A model generated the notes under the pieces. That model saw only the letters and a list, made by a program, of their open reading frames with translations, was not told where the DNA came from and ran no database searches. A program made the translations under genes and the position numbers. This document shows positions 10,901 through 22,951 of a DNA stretch of 64,000 bases, piece after piece. The first letter of the stretch is position 1; every line of letters begins with the position of its first letter. The stretch comes from Diplonema papillatum (taxonomy: Eukaryota; Euglenozoa; Diplonemea; Diplonemida; Diplonemidae): assembly GCA_030068145.1 (NCBI GenBank), contig JAPJBO010000137.1:124001-188000 (forward strand), in the 5' to 3' direction.

Positions 10901-11201
10901 GCTATCAAACGGGGGAACGTCTGTCGATTCAGTTTGGAACGGAGGCCCGTTCGGTACATGCCCGAACGGGTACCAAGTAATCAGCGTCCACGCTATCTTT
11001 GGGACGACCTGTCGGGTGTACACGGCACCGGCTGGGCACACGCTGCAGGTGAGACAGACGTACCAGATTTGGGTGTCGAAAGGCAAGTCGTGCTCGGACG
11101 GTGTACTTGACTCAATCGGATGCTACATGGGACATCCTCCGGCGGGCACGAACGCGTTCGTGTGGGGCGCAACCGTGAGGTGGTACTACACGCCCCAGTA
11201 G
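7902..11201 (+). CDS. Secreted zinc metalloprotease-like protein, tandem copy 1
   Basis: Three open blocks join by GT-AG introns into one 958-residue protein. The exons are 7902-8646, 8875-9706 and 9902-11201. Intron 1 (GTATGT to GCAG, 228 nt) is phase 1; intron 2 (GTATGC to CAACAG, 195 nt) is phase 2. The ATG at 7902 begins a signal peptide (MKLLLNLALLGASVWSC). HEASH at residues 561-565 fits the HExxH zinc/catalytic motif. G-F-L-E-G-F-A-E-F about 38 residues later resembles the E-G-x-A-E-Y third-ligand segment of gluzincin/peptidase-MA-like enzymes, giving candidate Glu603. The first 525 residues have no recognised domain. The C-terminal 200 residues are Cys-, Trp- and Gly-rich and may be a binding domain. 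It is probably a secreted or vacuolar protease; the exact family is not recognised. It differs from copies 2 and 3 by one residue near the end (Ala for Thr). Confidence 0.8.
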
Positions 11202-13683
11202 ATTGACGAGCTTCCTTTTTTGTTGGGGAGGCATGGCGACTAGTGTAGTGAAAGGTCACCAAACTACTTCCCCGTACTTATTTTCTTTTACTAAACTGTT
11301 TAACACCTGCTTGTACGAAATACTCAAGGTAGCCGCTTGCGAAGTGCAGTTGAAGACGAGCATCCGTGTGCTCTGTCCCCACACAAAGACACACTGAGGC
11401 AGTCTGGAGCGCAAAAATAAGTGTTATTTATCGCGTGCCTGTGTTGTTCCGTTCTGATAAAGGTGCCTGACGGCAACCACCGAGTATTTCGTCTCGCATA
11501 CACACTACACCCTGGGCGTTGATACATGAGCGGTTTGCTGCTCATCGATGCTTCCCTCTCTCCATCTCTTCCTTCGTCCCGTTTGCACACTGTTCTTGTT
11601 TTTCTTTTTTTGGCTCCTCCGCCCTCCTTGTTTTAACCGTCGAAAAAAGTGTCCACGGAAGAGGTGGTCGTCAGCATTCGAACACTGCTTTGTGGTCTTG
11701 TTCAACACAGAGCTTCAGCCGCTGTTTGGCCCTCTCCGGTGGGTTTCACTATTGCTACAGCGGTTGCGCCATAAGCCGCGCCACGTGAACAACAAGTGCT
11801 TAGTCTCTTACAAGGAGACCACACTTCTCCGCAGTAGAATGTTGACGGCCACCTCTAAAAGGAGAGCCCGGCTCCCGATCATTGCGGGAGTGGTGCCTTC
11901 GTTTTCCGTGCGTGCTTGAAACGAAGACATCTCAGCGCCATTTGCACTGCCAGGTTGAGGAGTTGTTTCACACACGACTCGCTTCAGACCCGCTCAGGTG
12001 CCTCGGCAACCACCAACTGTCTCGTTTGTTTTCGTCCAGCACTCTGAAAGCCCATGGTGCAGACAACATGCCCCTCCAATTTTGCCTTCAAAAGGTGGCA
12101 TTAAACGCCACAAGGAAAATAATATGCATACCACACGAAGCTGATGAATGAAGTCTGAGCTCGTCGCCGCCTCCGCCTCAAGATTCCCGCATTCAGAGCG
12201 ATCAGTTCATCGTTCAACGAATAATCCATTTCTTCACTGCGCCCTGTTTTTGAACCAGTCGCAGTTGGCGCTGGCGAGCTCTTCTTCCTTGTAGAACACA
12301 AACAGCGTCCAGTCGGCGATGAACCTAGTCATCCGTACTGGCAACGCTGGCTTTTGTTTTTTGCTCTTTTTTCTGTCTCTGGGTCACGTGACCTGTTCCA
12401 CTTATTTGGGCAGCCTCGGACACGCTTCCACAGAATCGCGTGAAGGGTGTGCCAACCAAGCGGTTGACTTGGAGTCGCCAGTTTGCTTGTCAGCGACGGC
12501 GCTACGATATCTTTTGACACCCCGACCCCGTTTTTTGAGGACGACGCTTTTTCTGCGACAAAGCTACCATGTGACACAGCCGCTGCGGAGCTACGTCACT
12601 TTGACTGGTGACAAAAATGCGTACGTTGTTCACGGGTTCTCAGATGCAATGTTCTTGACAGTCACCACACCACAACTATGCTGATTTCTTTAGTTCAGCT
12701 TCCTCAGTCAGTGCGGAACGCATGCATTCGCGCTTTTTCTCAAGCGTGCGCGTGACTGGGGTGCTCCTGCCCCAGTGCACGCCATGACGTTCCGACCTAG
12801 ACACTCCGAGGGGTCGTGAGCTGCTGTTCACGAGGGCATGGGTTACCCATGACATGCCGTCTGCTCAACCCGCAAACAAAAAATGAAGTCGGAAGAAAGA
12901 CACGAGTATCCAAGCACACACGGCACGACGTTGGGCTAGTTTGTTGTTACAAAAGAGGAACCCCCCGAGCTCTGCGTCGCTGCCCGAAGGCGAGAAGCCT
13001 TTAAAAAATGCTACACCGCAACCCAATACCGTATCGCGGAATCGCCGCGAGAATATGGAACCATCCTCGTGGATGAGGGGGCCGACCAGAAGTCGGGAAC
13101 GCGAAGGTCGGACTCGGCGGCGAACCCCCAAAACACAATCCGGATGCTTTGGCGTGGGGAGCATGGGATTTCCCCCCCGCCAACGACGCCTGCCCGCCTA
13201 CCAGTGCTGTTTGAAGCAGAGCCCTGGTCACGCGGTAGGTCTCGCCGCCTTGTTCCTTCTTTTTACCAACGCCGCCTGCGTCGAACCCCCGCTCGCAGCA
13301 CAGTTGTTCAAACAACTGTGCAAACGCCATCCAACCCTCCAATTCCCTCAACCAATCCAAGTTCCATTTCTTGCAACCGCCTCCCTCCAATTTCTTGAAG
13401 CTATCTTCTCATAAAAACGGCCGTTTGCACTTCTCTTTTTATCCAGTTGTAACAGGCAGGTAGGCAAGGGGGTGTCGGACGCCTCTACCTGTGCAAAACA
13501 CGCACGATACTTTTCGCGTGGTTCCTCGTCACTTGGAACGGTTGAATCCCGTTTCTCTTGATTCCTGCCACTCCCTGTGCGAGCTAGTCGCGGAACGGAA
13601 ACTTCACCACACCATCGGTACCCACTTTAAGTAGACACACACGACATACTTTGCAGGTTTCGTCCCCATCTGAAAGCCGAAAA
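11202..13683 (+). other. Spacer between protease copies 1 and 2
   Basis: No gene was found. It is homologous to the later two spacers but carries indels. For example, a 10-bp difference near 13060 breaks an ATG-started frame seen in the other spacers, which argues against a conserved small gene there. It contains a foldback-like stretch with GAAATACTCAAGGTAGCCGC near 11315 and a partner CCGAGTATTTCGTC near 11481. A module around 13325-13420 is shared with the myosin upstream region. Confidence 0.6.
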
Positions 13684-16600
13684 ATGAAATTGTTACTGAA
13701 CCTTGCGCTGCTAGGCGCAAGCGTGTGGTCATGCGACGCACAAGACAAAGCCGTGTCGGCGATAGCGATGGCAACCGACAAACAGCTGGCTGCGGTGTCC
13801 GATGCGCAGTACCACGAAATCGCGACGGCGATTGCAAAGAACGACTTCGAGACGCTGAATGCGTTGCTCGACGACGTGCTGAACAGCACGGAGAACGGAG
13901 TGTACGGCATGCTTTTGCCGCGTGCAGGGTTTTTGATGGGCTGGGAAGGCATCAAGTACCCGGTGCTGGACTCGGCAGCTAGCCACTTGGAGATAGGTGT
14001 CACTTCGAGAGAATCACCTGAAGCGAAGATAATGCACACGGCATTGTCGGACTCGGGTGAGTTCGTGGTTTCCGACATCCCTGTGAAGACAGTTGTTGAC
14101 GACGCTGGCAACATGGTGTGGTACTTGGACATCAAGTCAGCCATGGCAGCAGGTGTCGGTGTGTTGTCTGTGGCGCTGTCAGACACGGATGTGCTCCTTT
14201 ACCCTGTGCTGGAGCGGCTTTGGCCGTGCAAAGGCAGTGCAAGCTCGTCTTGTAGTACCCGTGACTACGCATGTTTCGTCAAAATGCACGGCGAATGCGT
14301 CGACGGCGACAATGAAACAAGCATCTTTGGCCGTGTTGCTGGCTACGTCCACACGAAGTACCCCGGCGGTGAGGTGAAGTTTCAGCTCATGACAGAAATC
14401 GAGGAAGACGCTGCAGATGTTGATCCTGGTATGTATTGCATACTCGCAGTCAGCACGATGCAGTGCTAGCATGCGTTTTCTGCTTCCCTGTCTAGACACC
14501 GGACAGCAGAGAGAGTTGTAGAGTGAGCGTGCCACGTACTCGGGTGAGATGTGCCGCCTGTGAATCCCTTGCAGCCTACACGCATGGATGGATGAGGTTG
14601 TGTTCACGAACTCAAAACCTGCCACTATCACATTGACCTCGAACACACACCCGCAGCTCCACTCTGGTGGAAAGCGATTGTTTCGAAGGAACGGGTGTCG
14701 TCGGTTCCTGTCATTTCGTGGATGGACGAGACAGGAGCGGTGCACCCGTGCGAGGTGCAAAAGGAACTCACATCTGAGGGTGACGGGTTGGTCGGTGTGC
14801 AGTTCAGAGTGAACGCAAAAGAGTTGAACGTGACAGCGTCTGAGGGCCTCCTCATTGTCGACGCGTCATCGACGACCGACGAGAGGAGGATGAACGAGGA
14901 GAAGATGATGGCGCAAAGTGCTTGGGGTGCCCTGACGCCGGTTCCTGACAAGTTCCTGCCGCTGTTCGGTTGGTTCTGGAAGGACAAGACTTGGACTGCC
15001 TCCGGCTGCTTCCGGGTCCACGACTGGTGGACAGGCCCCAACGCAGCTGGCGTAGTGCACCCGTTGGACAGGATATCTGTGAGAGTGGCTTCGAGTCTCG
15101 TGTTCAACATCTTCGTCCCTTGGGGCACAAGGAGCACAGACCAGAACGGCTGCTACTCCATCTCAAAGACGTTCACGGGTCCGTTTGCCTCAAACAAACG
15201 GACTGTTCGAGTATTGCTCGACTTCAACAACAACGTCGTGAGGGTGGCAAACCCGTTCGACCTGTCGGTGATATTTACGTGGGGCTACTTCGTGGCGCAG
15301 GTGGCTACACAAGTTAGCCAAAACGTCAACTTCGGCACGAACACATTCTTCGGCAATTCGGGCAGTGGGCCGATCCTTCCCGTGTTCCTGGATGAGGTCC
15401 GCCGCAGGCAAGCAATGACCTTCTGGACTCTGCAGAGATACCAAGACCTTCTTTGGGTGAACGGCGGATCCAGTTTGGCCTTCAACAAGTATGCACCCCA
15501 CCCCGCCATATTTCCCAAACGACAGCATGCGACAGCACGCTGTTTGTTAGCCATTCGCTCCGAAGCTGCTATGATGCGAAAGATAGTGGAATCCATAGGT
15601 ACGGCCCTAAAGTCGAAACCTGAGTCCCCTCCGTGACAGGCAGGACGCCTCCGTGTAGTTACTTTCAAAAATCCATTCAACAGGAAATACGTCTTCGCGT
15701 ACCCGACAGTTGGCGGCGTTGCTTTGGACATTGGCGTGCAGATGATCATGGTCGGGCCGCAGTGGTGGAATCTGATGACGGTGCTACACGAGGCATCGCA
15801 CGTGTGGCACTACCAACATATGAGCGGCAGCTTCTTCCCTTCGATCTTGGTAGACCTTCTGAACGGATGCAGCACACACAACTGCCAAGAGACGCCGGCG
15901 GTCGGGTTTTTGGAAGGATTCGCCGAGTTTGCAGCAAACTCGATCCTCTGCGGATCGATCTGGAACTCGTGGATGTGCAACGCGCGAGACGGCGGGAAGA
16001 GCTTCGTCTGGCTGCGGAACCACGCCGCGTGTTTGAACCCAGGAAATTGTTTGGGACAACTGCCTGTGCAACCGGGCTTGACGAATGTGTGGAGGCTTAT
16101 CCGCAACGACGACGGCAACACGCACGGCTTGATGCTGCTGATCGACGACAACTTCTACCGCAGGAACTTCCAAGGCAACACCAACTCACCTTGGGGCATT
16201 GCGACTGTTAACGGCGGCGTGCAACTGAACCCGTCATGCCTCTGGTACCCAAACCAGATGACTCTGTGGCAGGTCATGCGAGGATTCCTACCCGCGCCAG
16301 GACTTCCTTCGTTCGTCGACCGCTGGACGACGTTGTTAAGCTTCTACTCACGACTCCGGAGCATCTACGAGCCGAACGATTTTTCAGCAGGATGGTTCGA
16401 GGACAGGCTTCGGTTCCTTGAGACGCAGACATTGGTGAACCCGTGGCAGATCTGCCGGGACCCTTGCCCAAACCCTGCCATCTGGTGGGACAGCACGCCA
16501 AAGCAAGGTTGGTTTGACACCGCCAACTGCGTTATTGGCTTGGCGCCGGCCGGTGCGTTCATTCAGGACAACAAGTACTACATACCTCATACTATGTCGT

Positions 16601-16983
16601 GCCCTGCCGGCAGCGTGGCCAGTGCGGACCCGATGTGCCACGTGATGACGTTGACGCCCTCGTGGGATTGGAAGTTCACCACGCTATCAAACGGGGGAAC
16701 GTCTGTCGATTCAGTTTGGAACGGAGGCCCGTTCGGTACATGCCCGAACGGGTACCAAGTAATCAGCGTCCACGCTATCTTTGGGACGACCTGTCGGGTG
16801 TACACGGCACCGGCTGGGCACACGCTGCAGGTGAGACAGACGTACCAGATTTGGGTGTCGAAAGGCAAGTCGTGCTCGGACGGTGTACTTGACTCAATCG
16901 GATGCTACATGGGACATCCTCCGGCGGGCACGAACGCGTTCGTGTGGGGCACAACCGTGAGGTGGTACTACACGCCCCAGTAG
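13684..16983 (+). CDS. Secreted zinc metalloprotease-like protein, tandem copy 2
   Basis: Same gene structure as copy 1, shifted by 5,782 bp: exons 13684-14428, 14657-15488 and 15684-16983, with introns of 228 and 195 nt. The predicted protein is 958 residues with the same signal peptide, HEASH motif at 561-565, candidate Glu603 and Cys-rich C-terminal domain. The protein appears identical to copy 3. In-frame codons exist upstream (from 13651) but the conserved ATG shared by all four copies is at 13684. The upstream region lacks the 70-bp TATA-bearing insertion found before copies 3 and 4. All exons are intact, so this copy is probably functional. Confidence 0.8.
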
Positions 16984-19397
16984 ATTGGCGAGCTTCCTTT
17001 GTTGGGGAGGCGTGGTGACTGTTGTAGTGAAAGGTCACCAAACTGCTTCCCCGTAACTCTTTTCAGCGTTATTATCTTTGACTGACTGTTTAACACCTGC
17101 TTGTAGGAAATACTCAAGGTAGCCGCTTGTGAATTGCAACTGGAGACAAGCATCCATGTGCTCGGTAGAAAATTGCAACAACTGCAAAAGTTGTGTCGTT
17201 GTTCCGTTCTGATTAAGGTGCTGACGGCAACCACCGAGTATTTCGTCTCGCATACACACTACACCCTGGGCGTTGATACATGAGCGGTTTGCCGCTCATC
17301 GATGCCTCCCCCTCTCCATCTCTTCCTTCATCCCGTTTTGCACTGCTCTTGTTTTTCTTTGGCTCCTCCGCTCTCCTTGTTTTTAACCGTCGAAAAAGGT
17401 GTCCACGGAAGAGGCGGTCGTCAGCATTCCGGTGGTCGGGTTTCGAGTGTCGTGTCCAACACTGAGCGTCAGCCGCGCCCTGATGGGCCATCTCAGGAGG
17501 GTCTCACTTCGAAACTCTAGTTGTACACACTATTGCTGCAGCGGTTGTGCGACAAAAGAAAAGACCAAGTGAAAGCAGCGAGTCATACCAAATGCTCAGT
17601 CTCTTACAAGGAGACCACAATTTTCCGCTGTAGAATGTTGACGGCCACCTTTAAGGAGCCCGGTCCCCGATCATTGTGGGAGTGGTGCCTTCGTTTTCCG
17701 TGCGTGCTCGAAACGAAGACATCTCAGCGCCATTTGCACTGCCCGGTTGAGGAGTTGTTCACACACGACTCGCTTCAGACCCGCTCAGGTGCCTCGGCAA
17801 CCAACAACTATCTCGTTTGTTTTTGTCCAACAAGAGCCCAATTTTGCCTTCAAAAGGTGGCATTAAACGCCACAAGGAAAATAGTATGCATACCATAGGA
17901 AGCTGATGAATGATGTATGAGCTCGCCGCCGCCTCCGCCTCAAGATTCCCGCATTCAGTTCATCGTTCGACAAAAAAACATTTCTCCACTGCGCACTGTT
18001 TTTGAACCAGTCGCAGTTAGCGCTGGCGAGCTCTTCTTCTTGTAGAACACAAACAGCGTCCAGTCGGCGATGAACCTAGTCATCCGTACTGGCAACGCTG
18101 GTTTTTATTTTTGTCCAGGCTGTCTGGTCTGGTCAGGTACAAGTTTTGTTCCCTTATATGTTGCCAATCTGCTTGTCAGCAACGGCGCAACGGCGCTACG
18201 GTAATCATTTGACGACCCTGACCCCGTTTGAGGACGACGTTTTTCTGCAGCAAAGCTACCGTGGGACACATCCGCTGCCGCTGCGTCAATTTGACTCGTG
18301 ACGAAACGCATGCTATCCCGCCGTTGTTCACGGTTGCTCAAATGCAGTGTTCTTGACAGTCAACGCACCTCAATGTACTAATTGCTTTAGTTCAGTCAGT
18401 GCGGAACGCATGCACTCGCGCTTTTTCTCAAGCGCGAGCGTGACTAGGGCGCTCCTGCCCCTGTGCACGCCATGACATTCCAACCTAGACACTCCGAGCT
18501 GCTGTTGACGATGGGCATGGCTAAAACCTGGATTGCTGTCTCAATCCCTCGCACGCCACACGGGTTACCCGTGGCATGACGTACGCTCAACCGACAAACA
18601 AAATGAAGTCGGAAAAAGACACGAGTCTCCAATCTCACATGACACGACATTGGGCTAGTTTGTCGTCAGTTACAAAAGAGACCCCCCGAGTTGCCTTGAG
18701 GTCTACGCCTACCCTAAGGCTAGAAAGAAATGCTACACCGCAAACCAATACCGTATCGTGGAATCGCCGCGAGAATATGGAACCATCTGATTGCCTCCTC
18801 GTGGATGAGGGGGCCGACCAGAAGTCGGGAACGCGAAGGTCGGACTCGGCGGCGAACCCCCCAAAACACAATCCGGATGCTTTGGCGTGGGGAGCATGGG
18901 ATTTCCCCCCCGCCAACGACGCCTGCCCGCCTACCAGTGCACGCAGAGAAAACAACGAGCAACGACGCGCCGTGGAGCAGGCTGCACGGGCACCAATTTC
19001 CCAACGGGAAACTCTGCCTTTTAGCCGCCGGCCGCCATTTTCCTGCTTGCAGATTTGGCCAGTCCTGAAGTGAACGGCAGGCGTGACCTTGACACTGTTT
19101 GGAACAGAGCCCTGGTCACGCGGTGCATTTTACCGGGTCTCGCCGCCTTGTTCCTTCTTTTTAGCAACTCTGCCTGCGTCGAACCCCCCGCTCGCAGCAC
19201 AGTTCATCTGTGCAAACGCCCATCCAACCCTCCAATTCCCTCAACCAAGAACAAGTTCCAATTCTTGCAACCGCCTCCCTCCAATTTCTTGAAGCTATCT
19301 TCTCACAAAACCTCCGTTTGTTCTTCTCCTCTTATACCCAGTTGTAACCGGCAGGTAGGCAAGGGGGTGTCGGGCGCCTCTACCTGTGCAAAAAAAA

Positions 19398-19467
19398 AGA
19401 GATCGGATTGCTACCGAACGTGAACTCGGCGTCGGTCGCAACAGGAGACTATAAAACCCCGATCTCT
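19398..19467 (+). mobile_element. 70-bp inverted-repeat insertion upstream of copy 3
   Basis: The segment is bounded by AGAGATCGG (19398-19406) and its exact reverse complement CCGATCTCT (19459-19467). The matching spot upstream of copy 2 lacks the block and reads straight through from CCTGTGCAAAA to an ACGATAC-type sequence. It carries a TATAAAA string (19450-19456) about 200 bp before the copy 3 start codon. It looks like a very small non-autonomous insertion. Confidence 0.55.
19450..19456 (+). promoter_or_regulatory. TATA-box candidate for protease copy 3
   Basis: TATAAAA lies inside the 70-bp inverted-repeat insertion, 196 bp before the start codon. The same arrangement precedes copy 4 but not copy 2. 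Whether it drives transcription is unknown. Confidence 0.3.
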
Positions 19468-19651
19468 AAGTGAACTTGCACTCTAAAAATGTACGACACT
19501 TTTCGTGTGGTTTCGACGGTGAATCCTGCTTCTCTTGATTCGTGCCACTTCCCCGTGCGAGCGAGTCTCGGAACGGAAACTTCGCTACACCATCGTTACC
19601 CACTTTAAGTGCGACATACTATGCAGGTTTCGTCCATCTGAAAGCCGAAAA

Positions 19652-22600
19652 ATGAAATTGTTACTGAACCTTGCGCTGCTAGGCGCAAGCGTGTGGTCAT
19701 GCGACGCACAAGACAAAGCCGTGTCGGCGATAGCGATGGCAACCGACAAACAGCTGGCTGCGGTGTCCGATGCGCAGTACCACGAAATCGCGACGGCGAT
19801 TGCAAAGAACGACTTCGAGACGCTGAATGCGTTGCTCGACGACGTGCTGAACAGCACGGAGAACGGAGTGTACGGCATGCTTTTGCCGCGTGCAGGGTTT
19901 TTGATGGGCTGGGAAGGCATCAAGTACCCGGTGCTGGACTCGGCAGCTAGCCACTTGGAGATAGGTGTCACTTCGAGAGAATCACCTGAAGCGAAGATAA
20001 TGCACACGGCATTGTCGGACTCGGGTGAGTTCGTGGTTTCCGACATCCCTGTGAAGACAGTTGTTGACGACGCTGGCAACATGGTGTGGTACTTGGACAT
20101 CAAGTCAGCCATGGCAGCAGGTGTCGGTGTGTTGTCTGTGGCGCTGTCAGACACGGATGTGCTCCTTTACCCTGTGCTGGAGCGGCTTTGGCCGTGCAAA
20201 GGCAGTGCAAGCTCGTCTTGTAGTACCCGTGACTACGCATGTTTCGTCAAAATGCACGGCGAATGCGTCGACGGCGACAATGAAACAAGCATCTTTGGCC
20301 GTGTTGCTGGCTACGTCCACACGAAGTACCCCGGCGGTGAGGTGAAGTTTCAGCTCATGACAGAAATCGAGGAAGACGCTGCAGATGTTGATCCTGGTAT
20401 GTATTGCATACTCGCAGTCAGCACGATGCAGTGCTAGCATGCGTTTTCTGCTTCCCTGTCTAGACACCGGACAGCAGAGAGAGTTGTAGAGTGAGCGTGC
20501 CACGTACTCGGGTGAGATGTGCCGCCTGTGAATCCCTTGCAGCCTACACGCATGGATGGATGAGGTTGTGTTCACGAACTCAAAACCTGCCACTATCACA
20601 TTGACCTCGAACACACACCCGCAGCTCCACTCTGGTGGAAAGCGATTGTTTCGAAGGAACGGGTGTCGTCGGTTCCTGTCATTTCGTGGATGGACGAGAC
20701 AGGAGCGGTGCACCCGTGCGAGGTGCAAAAGGAACTCACATCTGAGGGTGACGGGTTGGTCGGTGTGCAGTTCAGAGTGAACGCAAAAGAGTTGAACGTG
20801 ACAGCGTCTGAGGGCCTCCTCATTGTCGACGCGTCATCGACGACCGACGAGAGGAGGATGAACGAGGAGAAGATGATGGCGCAAAGTGCTTGGGGTGCCC
20901 TGACGCCGGTTCCTGACAAGTTCCTGCCGCTGTTCGGTTGGTTCTGGAAGGACAAGACTTGGACTGCCTCCGGCTGCTTCCGGGTCCACGACTGGTGGAC
21001 AGGCCCCAACGCAGCTGGCGTAGTGCACCCGTTGGACAGGATATCTGTGAGAGTGGCTTCGAGTCTCGTGTTCAACATCTTCGTCCCTTGGGGCACAAGG
21101 AGCACAGACCAGAACGGCTGCTACTCCATCTCAAAGACGTTCACGGGTCCGTTTGCCTCAAACAAACGGACTGTTCGAGTATTGCTCGACTTCAACAACA
21201 ACGTCGTGAGGGTGGCAAACCCGTTCGACCTGTCGGTGATATTTACGTGGGGCTACTTCGTGGCGCAGGTGGCTACACAAGTTAGCCAAAACGTCAACTT
21301 CGGCACGAACACATTCTTCGGCAATTCGGGCAGTGGGCCGATCCTTCCCGTGTTCCTGGATGAGGTCCGCCGCAGGCAAGCAATGACCTTCTGGACTCTG
21401 CAGAGATACCAAGACCTTCTTTGGGTGAACGGCGGATCCAGTTTGGCCTTCAACAAGTATGCACCCCACCCCGCCATATTTCCCAAACGACAGCATGCGA
21501 CAGCACGCTGTTTGTTAGCCATTCGCTCCGAAGCTGCTATGATGCGAAAGATAGTGGAATCCATAGGTACGGCCCTAAAGTCGAAACCTGAGTCCCCTCC
21601 GTGACAGGCAGGACGCCTCCGTGTAGTTACTTTCAAAAATCCATTCAACAGGAAATACGTCTTCGCGTACCCGACAGTTGGCGGCGTTGCTTTGGACATT
21701 GGCGTGCAGATGATCATGGTCGGGCCGCAGTGGTGGAATCTGATGACGGTGCTACACGAGGCATCGCACGTGTGGCACTACCAACATATGAGCGGCAGCT
21801 TCTTCCCTTCGATCTTGGTAGACCTTCTGAACGGATGCAGCACACACAACTGCCAAGAGACGCCGGCGGTCGGGTTTTTGGAAGGATTCGCCGAGTTTGC
21901 AGCAAACTCGATCCTCTGCGGATCGATCTGGAACTCGTGGATGTGCAACGCGCGAGACGGCGGGAAGAGCTTCGTCTGGCTGCGGAACCACGCCGCGTGT
22001 TTGAACCCAGGAAATTGTTTGGGACAACTGCCTGTGCAACCGGGCTTGACGAATGTGTGGAGGCTTATCCGCAACGACGACGGCAACACGCACGGCTTGA
22101 TGCTGCTGATCGACGACAACTTCTACCGCAGGAACTTCCAAGGCAACACCAACTCACCTTGGGGCATTGCGACTGTTAACGGCGGCGTGCAACTGAACCC
22201 GTCATGCCTCTGGTACCCAAACCAGATGACTCTGTGGCAGGTCATGCGAGGATTCCTACCTGCGCCAGGACTTCCTTCGTTCGTCGACCGCTGGACGACG
22301 TTGTTAAGCTTCTACTCACGACTCCGGAGCATCTACGAGCCGAACGATTTTTCAGCAGGATGGTTCGAGGACAGGCTTCGGTTCCTTGAGACGCAGACAT
22401 TGGTGAACCCGTGGCAGATCTGCCGGGACCCTTGCCCAAACCCTGCCATCTGGTGGGACAGCACGCCAAAGCAAGGTTGGTTTGACACCGCCAACTGCGT
22501 TATTGGCTTGGCGCCGGCCGGTGCGTTCATTCAGGACAACAAGTACTACATACCTCATACTATGTCGTGCCCTGCCGGCAGCGTGGCCAGTGCGGACCCG

Positions 22601-22951
22601 ATGTGCCACGTGATGACGTTGACGCCCTCGTGGGATTGGAAGTTCACCACGCTATCAAACGGGGGAACGTCTGTCGATTCAGTTTGGAACGGAGGCCCGT
22701 TCGGTACATGCCCGAACGGGTACCAAGTAATCAGCGTCCACGCTATCTTTGGGACGACCTGTCGGGTGTACACGGCACCGGCTGGGCACACGCTGCAGGT
22801 GAGACAGACGTACCAGATTTGGGTGTCGAAAGGCAAGTCGTGCTCGGACGGTGTACTTGACTCAATCGGATGCTACATGGGACATCCTCCGGCGGGCACG
22901 AACGCGTTCGTGTGGGGCACAACCGTGAGGTGGTACTACACGCCCCAGTAG
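19652..22951 (+). CDS. Secreted zinc metalloprotease-like protein, tandem copy 3
   Basis: Exons are 19652-20396, 20625-21456 and 21652-22951, with the same splice sites and phases as copy 1. The 958-residue product appears identical to copy 2, with only synonymous changes noticed (for example one in a proline codon near 22260). Signal peptide, HEASH at 561-565 and candidate Glu603 are intact. The open frame extends upstream to 19535, but that stretch is not conserved in copy 1, so the shared ATG at 19652 is preferred. This copy has the TATA-bearing 70-bp insertion upstream and may differ in expression from copy 2. Confidence 0.8.

Larger units (their letters stand above)
16984..19651 (+). other. 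Spacer between protease copies 2 and 3
   Basis: A 2,668-bp spacer with no supported gene. It holds a foldback-like element near 17100-17250 (GGAAATACTCAAGGTAGCCGC and a partner ACCGAGTATTTCGTC). A stretch around 19215-19330 resembles the myosin upstream region. A 70-bp insertion with perfect 9-bp inverted ends lies at 19398-19467. A short open frame beginning with ATG near 18777 looks somewhat codon-like but is broken in the first spacer. Confidence 0.6.

Noticed and set aside
18777..19073. ATG-started frame in the protease spacers as a conserved small gene
   Set aside because: The homologous stretch in the first spacer has a 10-bp difference that breaks the frame, so the frame is not conserved.
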